DNA of 32,366 nt from Acidimicrobiia bacterium (GCA_029881355.1 JAOUMT010000007.1:1-32366), one strand, 5' to 3'; positions 7,025 to 17,531 are shown, counted from the stretch's first letter. Numbers and translations: made by a program. The notes: generated by a model from the sequence alone, not told the origin.

Positions 7025-8320
7025 ATGATCACACCGGAAGGGCTTGGGTTCGAAACGCTCGCGTTGCATGCCGGGCAGCGGCCCGATGCGACGTATGGGG
7101 CCAGGGCTCAGCCCATCTATATGACAACGTCGTACTTGTTCGATTCCGTCGACCACGCCGCGTCTTTGTTCAACCTCGAGACCCCCGGTCACATCTATTC
7201 CCGGATCTCGAATCCGACTGTGGCGGCGTTTGAAGAGCGGATGGCGGCGCTAGAAGGGGGAGTCGGGGCAGTGGCAACTGCGTCCGGCCAGGCTGCCCTA
7301 TTCCTCGCAGTTGCCACTCTCATGGGACAGGGCGGACATATCGTGGCTTCTGGCTCGATCTATGGCGGGTCGCACAACATGTTCAACCTCACCCTGCCGC
7401 GCTTCGGGATTACGACCACATTCGTCAACCCTCGCAACCCGGATGAGTTCGCTGCCGCCATCACCGACGACACCAGGCTGGTCTACGGCGAAACCCTCGG
7501 CAATCCGGGACTGGAGATCATGGACATGCGCGCCGTGGCAGATCTGGCCCACACTCGGGGTCTGCCGCTCATGGTCGATAACACTTTCGCTTCGCCGTAT
7601 CTTTGTCGGCCGATCGAATGGGGAGCCGACATCGTCATGAACTCCGCTACCAAATTTATTGGCGGCCACGGCGTGGCGATCGGTGGAGTGATCGTGGACG
7701 GGGGTACTTTTGACTGGGAGAAGTCGGGGAAATTCCCCACCCTGACCGAACCGTACGAGGGGTATCACGGTATCGACTTCTCCGAGGAGTACGGACCAGC
7801 TGCGTTCATCTCGCGGGCGAGAGCCGAAGGGTTGCGTGACTTTGGCGCCGCGATGAGTCCCCAGAATGCCTTCTACATGTTGCTTGGGCTCGAAACGCTT
7901 CCCATCCGAATGGAACGCCACGTCGCCAACGCCCGAGCCGTGGCCGAATTCCTTGTTGATGCTCCGGAAGTCGAATGGGTTTCGTACCCAACCCTCGAGT
8001 CCCATCCCGATCACGCTCGTGCCCAACTGATGCTCCCGAAAGGACCGGGCGCGATCTTCTCATTCGGCATCAAAGGTGGTCGTGAGGCAGGGCGAAAGTT
8101 CATTGAAGCCGTCAGTGTCTTCTCGCATCTGGCCAATGTGGGCGACGCCAAATCCCTGGTGATCCACCCGGGATCGACAACTCACCAGCAGATGTCCGCC
8201 AAGGATCTGGAAGCCGCCGGCATCAGCGAGGACCTCATCCGCCTGTCGGTCGGGATGGAATCGATCGATGACCTTATCGGTGACTTGCGGCGCGCGCTAC
8301 GAGCCTCCCAAAAGACGTAG
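7025..8320 (+). CDS. O-acetylhomoserine sulfhydrylase-family PLP enzyme (MetY paralogue 1)
   Basis: The 431-residue protein belongs to the Cys/Met metabolism PLP family at the usual MetY length. Visible landmarks are TLALHAGQRPD at the N-terminus, YSRISNPT, the ATASGQAAL cofactor-binding segment, VDNTFASPYLCRP with Asp185, and SATKFIGGHG with the PLP-binding Lys210. MetY enzymes make homocysteine from O-acetylhomoserine and sulfide. The window holds a second copy (16208) under a SAM riboswitch next to metX, so this paralogue may use another nucleophile or be a constitutive copy. It lacks a riboswitch and appears leaderless. An alpha/beta hydrolase gene follows after 2 nt, indicating an operon. 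Confidence 0.88.
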   Translation: MITPEGLGFETLALHAGQRPDATYGARAQPIYMTTSYLFDSVDHAASLFNLETPGHIYSRISNPTVAAFEERMAALEGGVGAVATASGQAALFLAVATLMGQGGHIVASGSIYGGSHNMFNLTLPRFGITTTFVNPRNPDEFAAAITDDTRLVYGETLGNPGLEIMDMRAVADLAHTRGLPLMVDNTFASPYLCRPIEWGADIVMNSATKFIGGHGVAIGGVIVDGGTFDWEKSGKFPTLTEPYEGYHGIDFSEEYGPAAFISRARAEGLRDFGAAMSPQNAFYMLLGLETLPIRMERHVANARAVAEFLVDAPEVEWVSYPTLESHPDHARAQLMLPKGPGAIFSFGIKGGREAGRKFIEAVSVFSHLANVGDAKSLVIHPGSTTHQQMSAKDLEAAGISEDLIRLSVGMESIDDLIGDLRRALRASQKT

Positions 8321-8322
8321 GC

Positions 8323-9120
8323 ATGGACATAACCGTCGGCGATAAGCGAGTGTTCGCGGCCACCGGCGGCCGCCCGATAGATCCTGCGAAGCCGCTTCTC
8401 GTGTTGTTACACGGGGCCGGGCAGGATCGCACGATCTGGGTTCTGCAAACCCGCTACCTCGCTCATCACGGTTTTTCGGTTCTGGCGCTCGACTTTCCGG
8501 GTCATGGGGGCTCTGAAGGGCCACCCTTGGCGACCGTCGAGGAGATGTCTGATTGGGTTGCCGACGTTATCCGGGCTGTGGGGGCTCCTTCGGCAACACT
8601 GGTCGGCCACTCGATGGGTTCGTTTGTCGCTATCCAGTGTGCGGCGGACCACCCCGACGTGGTCGACAAACTCGTTCTGGTTGGGGTCTCGGTTGAGATG
8701 CCGGTTCACCCCCAGATGCTGGCCGCCGCCGAGGCCGGCGAGCAGTTGGCGATCGACCTCATGGTCGGCTGGTCACATTCAAGTCATGGGCACCGGGGTG
8801 GTCACCGTCAACCCGGGTCGTGGATGGTCGGTGGCTCGAAGCGGGTAGTCGAACGGGCAGCTCCCGGGGTGCTGTACGCCGGGTTTCTGGCGTGTATGAA
8901 CCGCGGATCGATCCTTGACGCAGCTGAGAAGGTGAGTGTTCCTGCCCTGTTTCTTCTCGGCGGTGACGACAAGATGACGCCGGCAGCGTCGGGTCAGCAG
9001 GTCGCATCTGCGGTTGGTGATTCCGTAGTGGTGGTCTTGCCGCAGGTCGGCCACTCGATGCTGGCCGAAGCCCCGGAAGAGATCACCACACTTGTGATGG
9101 AGTTCCTCAGTTCGACGTGA
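8323..9120 (+). CDS. Alpha/beta hydrolase
   Basis: The 265-residue protein has a full alpha/beta hydrolase fold: an oxyanion region LVLLHGAGQDRTIW, the DFPGHGGSEGP loop, a nucleophile elbow GHSMGS, an acidic segment LLGGDDKMTP and the catalytic His in QVGHSM near the C-terminus. These give a complete Ser-Asp-His triad. It could be an esterase, a lactonase or an acyltransferase-like enzyme; the substrate is not predictable. Its start is 2 nt after the metY-like stop, so the two are translated from one message and may act in the same sulfur-amino-acid or O-acyl side pathway. That link is inference from position only. Confidence 0.85.
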   Translation: MDITVGDKRVFAATGGRPIDPAKPLLVLLHGAGQDRTIWVLQTRYLAHHGFSVLALDFPGHGGSEGPPLATVEEMSDWVADVIRAVGAPSATLVGHSMGSFVAIQCAADHPDVVDKLVLVGVSVEMPVHPQMLAAAEAGEQLAIDLMVGWSHSSHGHRGGHRQPGSWMVGGSKRVVERAAPGVLYAGFLACMNRGSILDAAEKVSVPALFLLGGDDKMTPAASGQQVASAVGDSVVVVLPQVGHSMLAEAPEEITTLVMEFLSST

Positions 9121-9246
9121 CTGGCACGATCAGCGTGGAAGGCTCCCGTCCTGGGTGAACACGTGCTTTTGTCAGGACGATTCGGATGCGCACTGGCCGG
9201 TTGAACGACTAGTTTGATGCCATGCTCCTTTTGCGAGCGTTCACAT

Positions 9247-9251
9247 GGAGG
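9247..9251 (+). promoter_or_regulatory. Ribosome binding site deciding the binding-protein start
   Basis: GGAGG lies 4 nt before the ATG at 9256, which directly precedes the lipoprotein signal (MKRHLSLFSLLLALAL). This rules out the upstream in-frame ATG at 9214. Confidence 0.8.
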
Positions 9252-9255
9252 AACA

Positions 9256-10965
9256 ATGAAGAGACACCTATCACTGTTTTCGTTGCTGTTGGCCCTTGCG
9301 CTGATCGCGGCAGCCTGCGGAAGTGGTACAACAGATACCACCGCAGCTGCGGGCGAAGCCACGACCACTACCACCACCACGGTTGCCTCGACGCCCGATA
9401 CAACGGAACCCGCCGAGCCATCACCTGACTTTGTGGGTGAGGTCCTTGATGCAGGCGGCTGTGATTACGGCGGCAAGGTCGCCACGATCACTGCGGTTGA
9501 CGAGCTCACCGTTCAGTTCGACTTGTGCTCGCCAGACCCGGCCTTCTTGCCGAAGCTCGCTTTTGGTGTGTTCGGTATCCAGCCTTCCGAGCACCTTGAA
9601 GCTACGGCCGGCGCGCCGCTAGACAACCCGATCGGGACCGGTCCGTATGCGTTGCAGGAATGGGTCCGTGGCGACTCGGTTGTGTTCTCACGCAACGACG
9701 CCTACTACGGCGAGATGGCACCATCGGCCACCGCAGTGCTCCGTTGGGCGACTGAAAGCGCCGGCCGCTTGCTGGAACTCCAGTCCGGTCAGGTTGATGG
9801 AATCACCTTCCCGGGTACCGAAGATCTCGCCACCATCGAGGCCGATCCGAACCTGGTGCTGCTCGACAAGCCAGAACCGAACATTTTCTACATGGGCTTC
9901 ACGAACACGTTTGCCCCTTGGGACGATGTGAACGTTCGCAAGGCTGTTGCGCTCGGCATTGACCGTCAGCGGATTATCGACACCTTCTATCCGGCTGGTT
10001 CGGAGACCGCATCGCACTTCACGCCTTGCTCGGTTGAAAACGGTTGCGAAGGCGACTCGTGGTACGACTTCGATGTAGACGCTGCCAAGGCGCTGCTCGC
10101 CGAAGCCGGGTTGGCCGACGGATTCGAAACGGCAATTTACTATCGTGATGTGACCCGTGGGTATTTGCCCACGCCAGGTGACGTTGCCGCCGACATTCAG
10201 GATCAACTGAAGACAAACCTCAATATCGACGCGGAAGTGTTCGTCGTGGAATCGGGCGAATTCATCCAGACGTCATCGGCGGGTGGGTATGACGGCATTC
10301 ACTTGCTCGGTTGGACTGGTGACTATCCGCACGTAACCAACTTCTTGGACTTCCACTTTGCTGAATCGAATGCGCAGTTCGGCGACGCATACCCGGAGAT
10401 CTACGAACCGTTGGAGGCAGCCTCAAAGCTGGCCAGCGCAGCCGAAGCGGCTCCGCTGTACGCCGAGGCGAACAACGCCATCAAAGAGCTCGTACCGATG
10501 GTTCCGATCTCGCATTCGGCTGCGAACTACGCCGCCCTTGCGTCGGTCGAAGGTGCGTACGCGCCGCCATGGGGTGACGTGCAGTTCAGTCTGTGGAATA
10601 ACGGCAAAGACACCATCGTGTTCATGCAGGGCAACGAGCCGATTTCGCTGTACTGCTCAGATGAGACTGACGGTGAGTCACTGCGTGCTTGTGGACAGAT
10701 CATTGAGGGGCTGTACTCATACGCTCCGGATGGTTCGGTGCAACCGCAGTTGGCGACCGAATGTGTGTCCAACGATGAGCTGACCAGCTGGACGTGCAAC
10801 CTGCGTTCGGGTGTGGTCTTCCATGATGGATCGCCATTCGACGCCAACGACGTCGTGGCTACCTTCACTGCCGGGCTGGATGCGGCTTCACCGCTGCATA
10901 CCGGTAACAGCGGTGTGTTCGAGTACTACGACTACTTGTGGGGCCTCATCAACGCCGACGGGTAA
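9256..10965 (+). CDS. ABC transporter substrate-binding lipoprotein (SBP_bac_5) with circularly permuted domain order
   Basis: The 569-residue protein has a lipoprotein signal peptide (lipobox Cys21) and a Thr/Pro-rich linker, then family-5 peptide-binding-protein sequence in an unusual order. Residues about 60-449 begin in the middle of the fold (VATITAVDELTVQFDL, NPIGTGPYALQEW, NDAYYGE, VNVRKAVALGIDR, DAAKALLAEAGL) and run to its normal C-terminus. Residues about 450-569 then hold what is normally the mature N-terminus (DTIVFMQGNEPISL, GESLRACGQIIEGLYSYAPDG, LRSGVVFHDGSPFDANDVV, FEYYDYLWGLI). The two ends meet at one loop, as in a true circular permutation. Permease and ATPase genes follow, so the protein probably delivers peptides or similar solutes to that importer. 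Confidence 0.85.
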   Translation: MKRHLSLFSLLLALALIAAACGSGTTDTTAAAGEATTTTTTTVASTPDTTEPAEPSPDFVGEVLDAGGCDYGGKVATITAVDELTVQFDLCSPDPAFLPKLAFGVFGIQPSEHLEATAGAPLDNPIGTGPYALQEWVRGDSVVFSRNDAYYGEMAPSATAVLRWATESAGRLLELQSGQVDGITFPGTEDLATIEADPNLVLLDKPEPNIFYMGFTNTFAPWDDVNVRKAVALGIDRQRIIDTFYPAGSETASHFTPCSVENGCEGDSWYDFDVDAAKALLAEAGLADGFETAIYYRDVTRGYLPTPGDVAADIQDQLKTNLNIDAEVFVVESGEFIQTSSAGGYDGIHLLGWTGDYPHVTNFLDFHFAESNAQFGDAYPEIYEPLEAASKLASAAEAAPLYAEANNAIKELVPMVPISHSAANYAALASVEGAYAPPWGDVQFSLWNNGKDTIVFMQGNEPISLYCSDETDGESLRACGQIIEGLYSYAPDGSVQPQLATECVSNDELTSWTCNLRSGVVFHDGSPFDANDVVATFTAGLDAASPLHTGNSGVFEYYDYLWGLINADG

Positions 10966-10990
10966 TCAGATAAGTAATTCAGTTATGTGA

Positions 10991-11019
10991 GAAGGGGGAG
11001 GCCACCGGCCTCCCCCTTC
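10991..11019 (+). terminator. Perfect 13-bp GC-rich hairpin between binding-protein and permease genes
   Basis: The arms 10991-11003 and 11007-11019 (GAAGGGGGAGGCC and its exact complement) pair perfectly around a 3-nt loop. The following sequence (CTCTATCCT) is only partly U-rich. The position, directly after the binding-protein stop, fits a partial terminator or 3' stabiliser that keeps the binding protein in excess over the membrane subunits. Confidence 0.7.
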
Positions 11020-11037
11020 CTCTATCCTGACGCTCCG

Positions 11038-12117
11038 ATGATCAACTACATCATTCGACGCATCTTGCTTGCCATCCCGGTTCTCTTCGGGATCGTGCTT
11101 GTCGTGTTTCTCCTGATTCGGGCGATCCCGGGCGACCCGTGCACCTCACTGTTGGGGGAGCGGGCCACGGTGGAAGCCTGCGAGCGTTTCAACGAGGCGA
11201 ATGGCCTCAACGATCCGGTCTACGTGCAGCTGGGTGTCTATATGAAGAACGTAGCGACGTTCAATCTCGGCGAGTCAATCAGATTTTCGCGTCCCGTGAA
11301 TCAGATGCTCATCGAGCGTCTCCCCCTCACAACCGAGCTCGCATTGATTGGGCTCGCTCTGGCGGTTTTGGTTGGGGTTCCTCTGGGAGTTCTTGCGGCC
11401 AGGCGGCATAACTCTGCGGTGGATACCGCCACGATGGCGCTCGCCAACGTCGGCGTTTCAATGCCGGTTTTTTGGCTCGGTCTCATGTTGGCGTACATAT
11501 TCGCGCTCCTACTTCGCGACACTCCCTTCGCGCTCCCTCCGTCAGGGCGACTCAGTGCCGGCGTGTTTTCGACTCCGTATGTTGAGGTTTGGGGCTGGGA
11601 TCTCGAACCAGGCAGCTTGACGGCCAAGACGCACGAGTACATCGCCAACCATTACCTGTTCAACAATCTCATCACCGGGCAGTGGCCCGTCTTTTGGGAC
11701 GCGGTCAAACACATGATCCTGCCGGCTGTGGCGCTTGCGACCATTCCGTTGTCGATCATTGCCAGGATCACTCGCAGTTCGTTGCTCGAAGTAATGGGCA
11801 AGGACTACATCCGGACCGCCCGGGCCAAAGGCGTTGGCGATGCGTCGGTTGTCGGGAAGCATGCATTTCGTAATGCGCTGCTGCCGGTAGTCACCATCGT
11901 TGGACTCCAGTTGGGCGCCTTGCTCGGTGGGGCGGTTCTCACCGAAACGGTCTTCAATCTGGCCGGAGTCGGTCGCGCCCTATTCGACGCGATCCAGGGA
12001 CGTGACTACGCGATCGTCCAAGGATTCACGGTGGTGGTCGCAGCTGGATATGTCCTCGTGAATCTGCTGGTGGACTTGTCGTATGCGTATCTCGATCCAA
12101 GGATTCGCCTCGAATGA
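11038..12117 (+). CDS. dppB: Peptide ABC transporter permease, DppB/OppB type
   Basis: The 359-residue protein starts with the typical MINYIIRRILLAIPVLFGIVLVVFLLIRAIPGDP pattern of DppB-type permeases (first membrane helix followed by the PGDP motif). It carries the cytoplasmic coupling motif in RTARAKGVGDASVVGKHAFRNAL and ends with the usual SYAYLDPRIRLE. About six membrane segments are visible. ATG at 11038 is preferred over the in-frame 10987 start, which would run through the upstream hairpin. An insertion around VWGWDLEPGSLTAKTHEY lies between membrane segments. It pairs with the DppC-type permease, whose ATG overlaps its stop (ATGA). The gene symbol is at family level; the transported substrate is unknown. 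Confidence 0.93.
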   Translation: MINYIIRRILLAIPVLFGIVLVVFLLIRAIPGDPCTSLLGERATVEACERFNEANGLNDPVYVQLGVYMKNVATFNLGESIRFSRPVNQMLIERLPLTTELALIGLALAVLVGVPLGVLAARRHNSAVDTATMALANVGVSMPVFWLGLMLAYIFALLLRDTPFALPPSGRLSAGVFSTPYVEVWGWDLEPGSLTAKTHEYIANHYLFNNLITGQWPVFWDAVKHMILPAVALATIPLSIIARITRSSLLEVMGKDYIRTARAKGVGDASVVGKHAFRNALLPVVTIVGLQLGALLGGAVLTETVFNLAGVGRALFDAIQGRDYAIVQGFTVVVAAGYVLVNLLVDLSYAYLDPRIRLE

Positions 12118-13076
12118 AGATGATGAGCCGCAAGGAAGCCCTCGCGCAATTACAGGCGGAAGCCGCCGACTCATCGCGTCTTTTCGAGAAACCCCTCACG
12201 CAGTGGCGTCTGGCTCTGCGCCGCTTCCGGGGACGAAAGTCAGGGATGATCGGACTTGGCATCGTCGTGTTTCTCATTCTCGTGGCGATCTTCGCCCCAC
12301 TCCTCGCCCCATACGGACCGACCGAGATTCTGATCGGCAAGGAAGATGTCAGCCGCTACGGGCCCCCATGCATTCACATGCTCGGGTGCGACCAGGCCAG
12401 CCCGCAGCACATTCTGGGGCTGGACGGCAACGTCCGTGACGAGTTCTCGCGGGTGATCTACGGATCCCGGGTGAGCTTGACGCTTGGCTTCTTCACTGTG
12501 ACGCTCGCGTTGATCGTCGGCGCCTCGATCGGCGCGGTCGCCGGTTATTTGGGGGGCTGGTTCGACAACATCGCGATGCGGTTTATGGATGTCATCCTCG
12601 GCTTTCCGTCGCTGCTGCTGGCCATCGCCATCGTGGCGGTGCTCGGTCCTGGCCTGCGCAATGCCCTGATCGCTATTGCCATCGTCACCATTCCCCAATA
12701 TGCACGGGTTACCCGCGCCCAGGTCCTCGGGCTCAAAGAAGCCGACTACGTCTCGGCATCTCGGGCGCTCGGTGCGTCCCCCATGCATATCTTGCTCCGC
12801 CGGGTGCTTCCGAACGCCCTCACCCCCCTAGTGGTGCTGGCGACGCTTGGCGTCGCCACGGCCATCCTGGAAGCAGCCGGATTGTCGTTTCTCGGGCTCG
12901 GTGCCCAGCCGCCGACCGCCGAGTGGGGTTCGATGCTCGCATCCGAGCGCAACCAGGTATTCACCGCCCCGCATCTGGTCTTCTTCCCCGGGCTGGCCAT
13001 CATGATCACCGTGCTCGGATTCAACCTGATGGGCGATGGCCTGCGCGACGCTCTCGATCCGACCTTGAACCGATGA
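12114..13076 (+). CDS. dppC: Peptide ABC transporter permease, DppC/OppC type
   Basis: The 320-residue protein has the OppC N-terminal region (WRLALRRFRGRKSGMIGLGIVVFLILVAIFAP) followed by a periplasmic loop and the transport core. Landmarks are RVIYGSRVSLTLGF, GYLGGWFD, RFMDVILGFPSLLLAI, the coupling motif EADYVSASRALGASPMHILLRRVLPNAL, and the terminal FNLMGDGLRDALDP. The periplasmic loop contains a Cys pair (PPCIHMLGCDQ). ATG overlaps the upstream permease stop by 4 nt, and its own stop overlaps the next ATG, so translation is coupled along the operon. Confidence 0.93.
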   Translation: MKMMSRKEALAQLQAEAADSSRLFEKPLTQWRLALRRFRGRKSGMIGLGIVVFLILVAIFAPLLAPYGPTEILIGKEDVSRYGPPCIHMLGCDQASPQHILGLDGNVRDEFSRVIYGSRVSLTLGFFTVTLALIVGASIGAVAGYLGGWFDNIAMRFMDVILGFPSLLLAIAIVAVLGPGLRNALIAIAIVTIPQYARVTRAQVLGLKEADYVSASRALGASPMHILLRRVLPNALTPLVVLATLGVATAILEAAGLSFLGLGAQPPTAEWGSMLASERNQVFTAPHLVFFPGLAIMITVLGFNLMGDGLRDALDPTLNR

Positions 13077-14068
13077 CCGAACCGTTACTTGAGATCCGCG
13101 GCCTGAAGACCCACTTCGATACAAGAGATGGCGTCGTAAAGGCGGTCGATGGGGTTGACCTACGAGTGAACCGGGGTGAGGTCCTCGGGGTGGTTGGTGA
13201 GTCAGGTTGCGGAAAATCCGTGACCGCACTCTCGATTATCGGTTTGATTTCCCATCCGGGTGAGATCGTCGCCGGGGAGATTCTCTTCAATGGGGAGAAC
13301 CTCGCTTCCATGAAGAAGAAGCAGCTGCGAGAGCTGCGTGGCGATCACATTTCGATGATTTTCCAACAACCCGGGTCTGCGCTCAATCCGGTCTACCGGG
13401 CTGGGGCGCAGATCAAAGAAGTCTTTGAGCTCCACCGTGATTGGGCCAAAGACGTAGAGGAAGAGAAAGTCGTCGAAATGCTGGCCAAAGTCGGAATCCC
13501 CGACCCGAAGCGGAGGGCGGCCGCCTATCCCCACGAGTTGTCAGGTGGGATGGCCCAACGAATCATGATCGCAATGGCGTTGGCCTGTGAGCCCGAGCTG
13601 CTGATCGCCGACGAACCGACCACCGCGCTCGATGTAACGATCCAGGCACAGATCCTTGACCTCATGCGGGACCTTCAGAAGTCGTCGAATACGGCCGTGG
13701 TGCTCATCACCCACGATCTCGGCGTGGTGGCCGAAATGGCCCATGAGGTCGCGGTTATGTACGCAGGCGAGGTTGTGGAGCAGACGAATGTGCGGCGCGT
13801 ATTCAGCGAGCCGTTGCATCCCTATACCCAGGGCCTCGTCGGATCCATTCCCGTGCTCGGGCACCTGAAGGAACGTCTTGACACCATCCCGGGTGTGGTG
13901 CCGTCTCTGATTGACTTACCGAGCGGTTGTCGATTCGCATCACGGTGTGTGGCGCGAGTTCAGAACGGCCTGGAAATCTGCACCAGGGTCAAACCGCAAC
14001 TCCTTGAGGTGTCTCCCGGTCACAACGTCCGGTGCTGGCTTTACCAGGAGGAGCCAAACGATGGCTGA
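13073..14068 (+). CDS. dppD: Peptide ABC transporter ATP-binding protein, DppD/OppD type
   Basis: The 331-residue ATPase shows Walker A GESGCGKS, the Q-loop in [12 protein letters not shown], the signature LSGGMAQR, Walker [13 protein letters not shown] and the H-loop [14 protein letters not shown]-terminal oligopeptide-transporter extension contains CRFASRC and a further Cys (LEIC), as in iron-sulfur-binding Dpp/Opp ATPases. The frame is open further upstream, but ATG at 13073 overlaps the permease stop (ATGA) and matches the family start ([11 protein letters not shown]). Its C-terminus overlaps the next ATPase gene by 8 nt. Confidence 0.94.
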   Translation: MTEPLLEIRGLKTHFDTRDGVVKAVDGVDLRVNRGEVLGVVGESGCGKSVTALSIIGLISHPGEIVAGEILFNGENLASMKKKQLRELRGDHISMIFQQPGSALNPVYRAGAQIKEVFELHRDWAKDVEEEKVVEMLAKVGIPDPKRRAAAYPHELSGGMAQRIMIAMALACEPELLIADEPTTALDVTIQAQILDLMRDLQKSSNTAVVLITHDLGVVAEMAHEVAVMYAGEVVEQTNVRRVFSEPLHPYTQGLVGSIPVLGHLKERLDTIPGVVPSLIDLPSGCRFASRCVARVQNGLEICTRVKPQLLEVSPGHNVRCWLYQEEPNDG

Positions 14069-15065
14069 AAATCTGGTTGAGATTCGCGACCTCGTAAAAC
14101 AGTTCCCGGTCAAAGGAGGCCTGCTGCATCGGCAGGTCGCCACCGTAAACGCCGTGGCCGGAGTCGATCTTGACATTCGTCGTGGAGAAACCCTCGGTCT
14201 CGTCGGCGAGTCGGGCTGCGGCAAAACGACTCTCGCCAGAATCCTGGTCAGGCTGCTTGAGCCGACGTCGGGATCGATCCAGTTTGATGATCAGGACATC
14301 TCCCACTTGCGCGGCAATGCCTTGAAGCCATTCCGCAAGCGAGTTCAGATCGTTTTCCAAGACCCGTACTCATCCCTTGACCCTCGAACCCAGGTCGGCG
14401 AATCGATCTCTGAAGGACTCAGAATTCACGGTGTGTCGGACAAGGACGAGCGGCACGAACGGGTAAAAGCGATGCTGGAACTGGTCGGTTTGCAGCCTGG
14501 TCACACCGGTAGATATCCGCACGAGTTTTCGGGGGGCCAGCGGCAGCGCATCGGGATTGCCCGAGCACTGATTCTGAAACCCGATCTGGTGGTTGCCGAC
14601 GAGCCGGTGTCTGCCCTGGACGTGTCGGTGCAAGCCCAGGTTCTCAATCTCTTGAAGGAGATTCAGGGCGAGCTGGGTCTCACCTTGCTCTTTGTGGCTC
14701 ACAACCTGGCGGTTGTCGAACACATCTCCGACCGGGTGGCGGTCATGTACCTCGGCCGAATAGTTGAATTGACCGATCGTGACACGCTGTACCGGAACCC
14801 TCTACATCCGTATACCGAAGCCCTGCTCTCGGCGATCCCCATTCCCGATCCTGACCGGCCGCGCGATCGGCAGATTCTTGCAGGCGAAATCCCGTCGCCC
14901 CTTAATCCGCCTCGCGGCTGTCACTTTCATCCCCGGTGCCCGATCGCTCAGGGAGGGCTGTGCGACGTGACAGATCCGCCCCTTGAACCGCTGGGCGGAA
15001 GCCATCAGGTGGCCTGCCATCTTCGAGTAGCCACCAACTCGGGCTCGCCGATCGACGGTGGCTAA
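14061..15065 (+). CDS. dppF: Peptide ABC transporter ATP-binding protein, DppF/OppF type
   Basis: The 334-residue ATPase has Walker [12 protein letters not shown], the Q-loop [13 protein letters not shown], the signature [15 protein letters not shown], Walker [13 protein letters not shown] and the H-loop [12 protein letters not shown]. It ends with the oligopeptide C-terminal motif CHFHPRCP plus GGLC. It energises the importer together with the DppD-type subunit. ATG at 14061 is supported by AGGAGGAG at 14046-14053; the frame is open upstream to 13911 but that would overlap the preceding gene by about 150 nt. It is the last gene of the operon, and its stop overlaps by 4 nt, tail to tail, the stop of the convergent zinc-ribbon gene. 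Confidence 0.94.
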   Translation: MAENLVEIRDLVKQFPVKGGLLHRQVATVNAVAGVDLDIRRGETLGLVGESGCGKTTLARILVRLLEPTSGSIQFDDQDISHLRGNALKPFRKRVQIVFQDPYSSLDPRTQVGESISEGLRIHGVSDKDERHERVKAMLELVGLQPGHTGRYPHEFSGGQRQRIGIARALILKPDLVVADEPVSALDVSVQAQVLNLLKEIQGELGLTLLFVAHNLAVVEHISDRVAVMYLGRIVELTDRDTLYRNPLHPYTEALLSAIPIPDPDRPRDRQILAGEIPSPLNPPRGCHFHPRCPIAQGGLCDVTDPPLEPLGGSHQVACHLRVATNSGSPIDGG

Positions 15066-15853
15066 TAGGCGGCGTCTCGAATCGATTCAGTGAGATCCTT
15101 TCCCGGTTCGTACGCGATACAGCGTATGTCGTGATCCCCGGAATCCCAGGCTGCCACGGACGGTACGGCAACGTCGTAGAACAACTTGGAATCGAAGTAC
15201 TCGATACCAACGTAGTCCCGGAAGGGCTCGTCACAGAAGACTGTGATCCAAGCTTCCTCGTAGTCGGGATAGGTGTCGCCGGACCACGGCGCCAGCGCGA
15301 ATACCTCATGTGAGTGCGGTTCCGCACATGACACCGGCCCGGCAGAATCGCCGTGATTGAAACAGGTACCGACCGGATAGTCGACCGTCACTCCTCCCCC
15401 CGGAGTCGCCTCGTCGATGATGGTTTGGAACTCCTCCGACCCGGCGACGCTTCGGAAGAACGCCACTCCGGCGACGAAGGCCACGCCAATCAGAACGATA
15501 AAGCCGATGCCGACGCCGATGGCGATCTTGGCACCGGTCGACATGCCAGAACTCGTGGTCCCAACGATTGGGGCCGGTGTCCAGCTCGGCGCCGGACTGG
15601 ACGCGCCGGATTGGGTCATCGGCGGTTCCCACGCAGCGCCTGCGGCCCGGGGAAGCGGTGGCGGCTCCGGTGTCGCGCCGGTCGGTATCTCATCGAAACC
15701 AGAGTTGTCGCTGACCTCTCCACGAGATGGCGCTGTGGCGAACGGGTCGACCGGCGCCGGGCCATCGGCGATTTGCTCGGCACCACAATCGGGGCAGCGC
15801 TCGTCGGGAGCGGATGGCTCCCATGGATGGCGGCAACTGATACAGATGTTCAT
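15062..15853 (-). CDS. Zinc-ribbon membrane protein with septum-formation-type domain
   Basis: The 263-residue protein starts with a zinc ribbon (CISC at Cys4 and Cys7, CPDC at Cys20 and Cys23). A Pro/Ala-rich low-complexity region of about 80 residues follows, then one membrane segment (about residues 108-135, [20 protein letters not shown]). The extracytoplasmic C-terminal domain resembles the actinobacterial septum-formation family: [19 protein letters not shown], a mid-domain Cys (TVFCDEPF), YVGIEYFDS, the [16 protein letters not shown] ending. The family name comes from a Corynebacterium/Mycobacterium context, and a direct role in division here is unproven. The cytoplasmic ribbon could bind nucleic acid or a protein partner. 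Confidence 0.8.
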   Translation of the reverse strand: MNICISCRHPWEPSAPDERCPDCGAEQIADGPAPVDPFATAPSRGEVSDNSGFDEIPTGATPEPPPLPRAAGAAWEPPMTQSGASSPAPSWTPAPIVGTTSSGMSTGAKIAIGVGIGFIVLIGVAFVAGVAFFRSVAGSEEFQTIIDEATPGGGVTVDYPVGTCFNHGDSAGPVSCAEPHSHEVFALAPWSGDTYPDYEEAWITVFCDEPFRDYVGIEYFDSKLFYDVAVPSVAAWDSGDHDIRCIAYEPGKDLTESIRDAAY

Positions 15854-15926
15854 GGGGTATGTATCGGCCAGGGGTTGGCGCTCATTGAATGTTTAGCCAG
15901 ATAAGTCAGGTGGAGCAGGTTCGGCC

Positions 15927-15955
15927 TTGACGAAAGCCCGAGACGTGGCATACTT
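15927..15955 (+). promoter_or_regulatory. Promoter of the riboswitch-metY transcript
   Basis: TTGACG (15927-15932) and CATACT (15949-15954) are separated by 16 nt; reading ATACTT gives 17 nt. The predicted start is around 15961, just before the first base of the SAM-I aptamer. Confidence 0.6.
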
Positions 15956-15963
15956 CGCGGGTA

Positions 15964-16045
15964 CTTATCAAGAGCGGTGGAGGGACAGGCCCTTTGAAAC
16001 CGCGGCAACCAGTTCGGCTGGTGCCAATGCCTGATCGATGAGAAG
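15964..16045 (+). ncRNA. SAM-I riboswitch (S-box aptamer)
   Basis: The sequence carries the conserved S-box core: CTTATCAAGAGCGGTGGAGG, GGGACAGGCCC, the TGAAACCGCGGCAACC segment, GGTGCCAATGCCTGA and the closing strand TGAGAAG that pairs with CTTATCA to form P1. Order and spacing match SAM-I aptamers, which bind S-adenosylmethionine and turn off downstream sulfur-amino-acid genes. It lies between a good promoter and metY. About 160 nt of expression platform follow, containing a Cys-rich leader ORF and an 11-bp hairpin. Confidence 0.95.
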
Positions 16046-16055
16046 GGGTTAGCGA

Positions 16056-16108
16056 ATGACCGATACCCGAAGTCCCTCCACGCCGAAGCTCTGTTGCTCC
16101 ATGCCGTG

Positions 16109-16133
<25 letters not shown>
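16056..16133 (+). CDS. Candidate Cys-containing leader peptide (25 codons) between SAM riboswitch and metY
   Basis: ATG at 16056 is preceded by GAAGGGG (about 7 nt upstream, within and just after the riboswitch P1 strand) and opens a 25-codon frame ending at TGA 16131-16133. The peptide contains LCCSMPC, with Cys at codons 13, 14 and 18. The last Cys codon abuts the left arm of the 16109-16153 hairpin, so a ribosome stalled for lack of cysteinyl-tRNA would cover that arm. Short Cys-rich leader ORFs that act as cysteine attenuators are known in mycobacteria; a function here is inferred from that arrangement. Confidence 0.5.
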
Positions 16134-17521
<1,388 letters not shown>

Positions 17522-17531
17522 TCGCGGAACC

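Noticed and set aside
6918-7025. Longer N-terminus of the 133-residue protein
   Set aside because: It would cover the promoter and start codon of the divergent metY-like gene, and the ribosome binding site at 6922-6929 marks the shorter start.
9214-9255. Earlier start for the binding protein
   Set aside because: The extension MMPCSFCERSHGG would place residues before the lipoprotein signal, while GGAGG precedes the ATG at 9256.
9121-9255. Promoter of the ABC operon
   Set aside because: TTGAAC (9201-9206) and TAGTTT (9210-9215) are present but not at workable spacing with a partner, so no promoter is called.
12923-13072. Longer N-terminus of the DppD-type ATPase
   Set aside because: It would overlap the permease by about 150 nt in another frame; the ATG at 13073 overlaps the permease stop and matches the family N-terminus.
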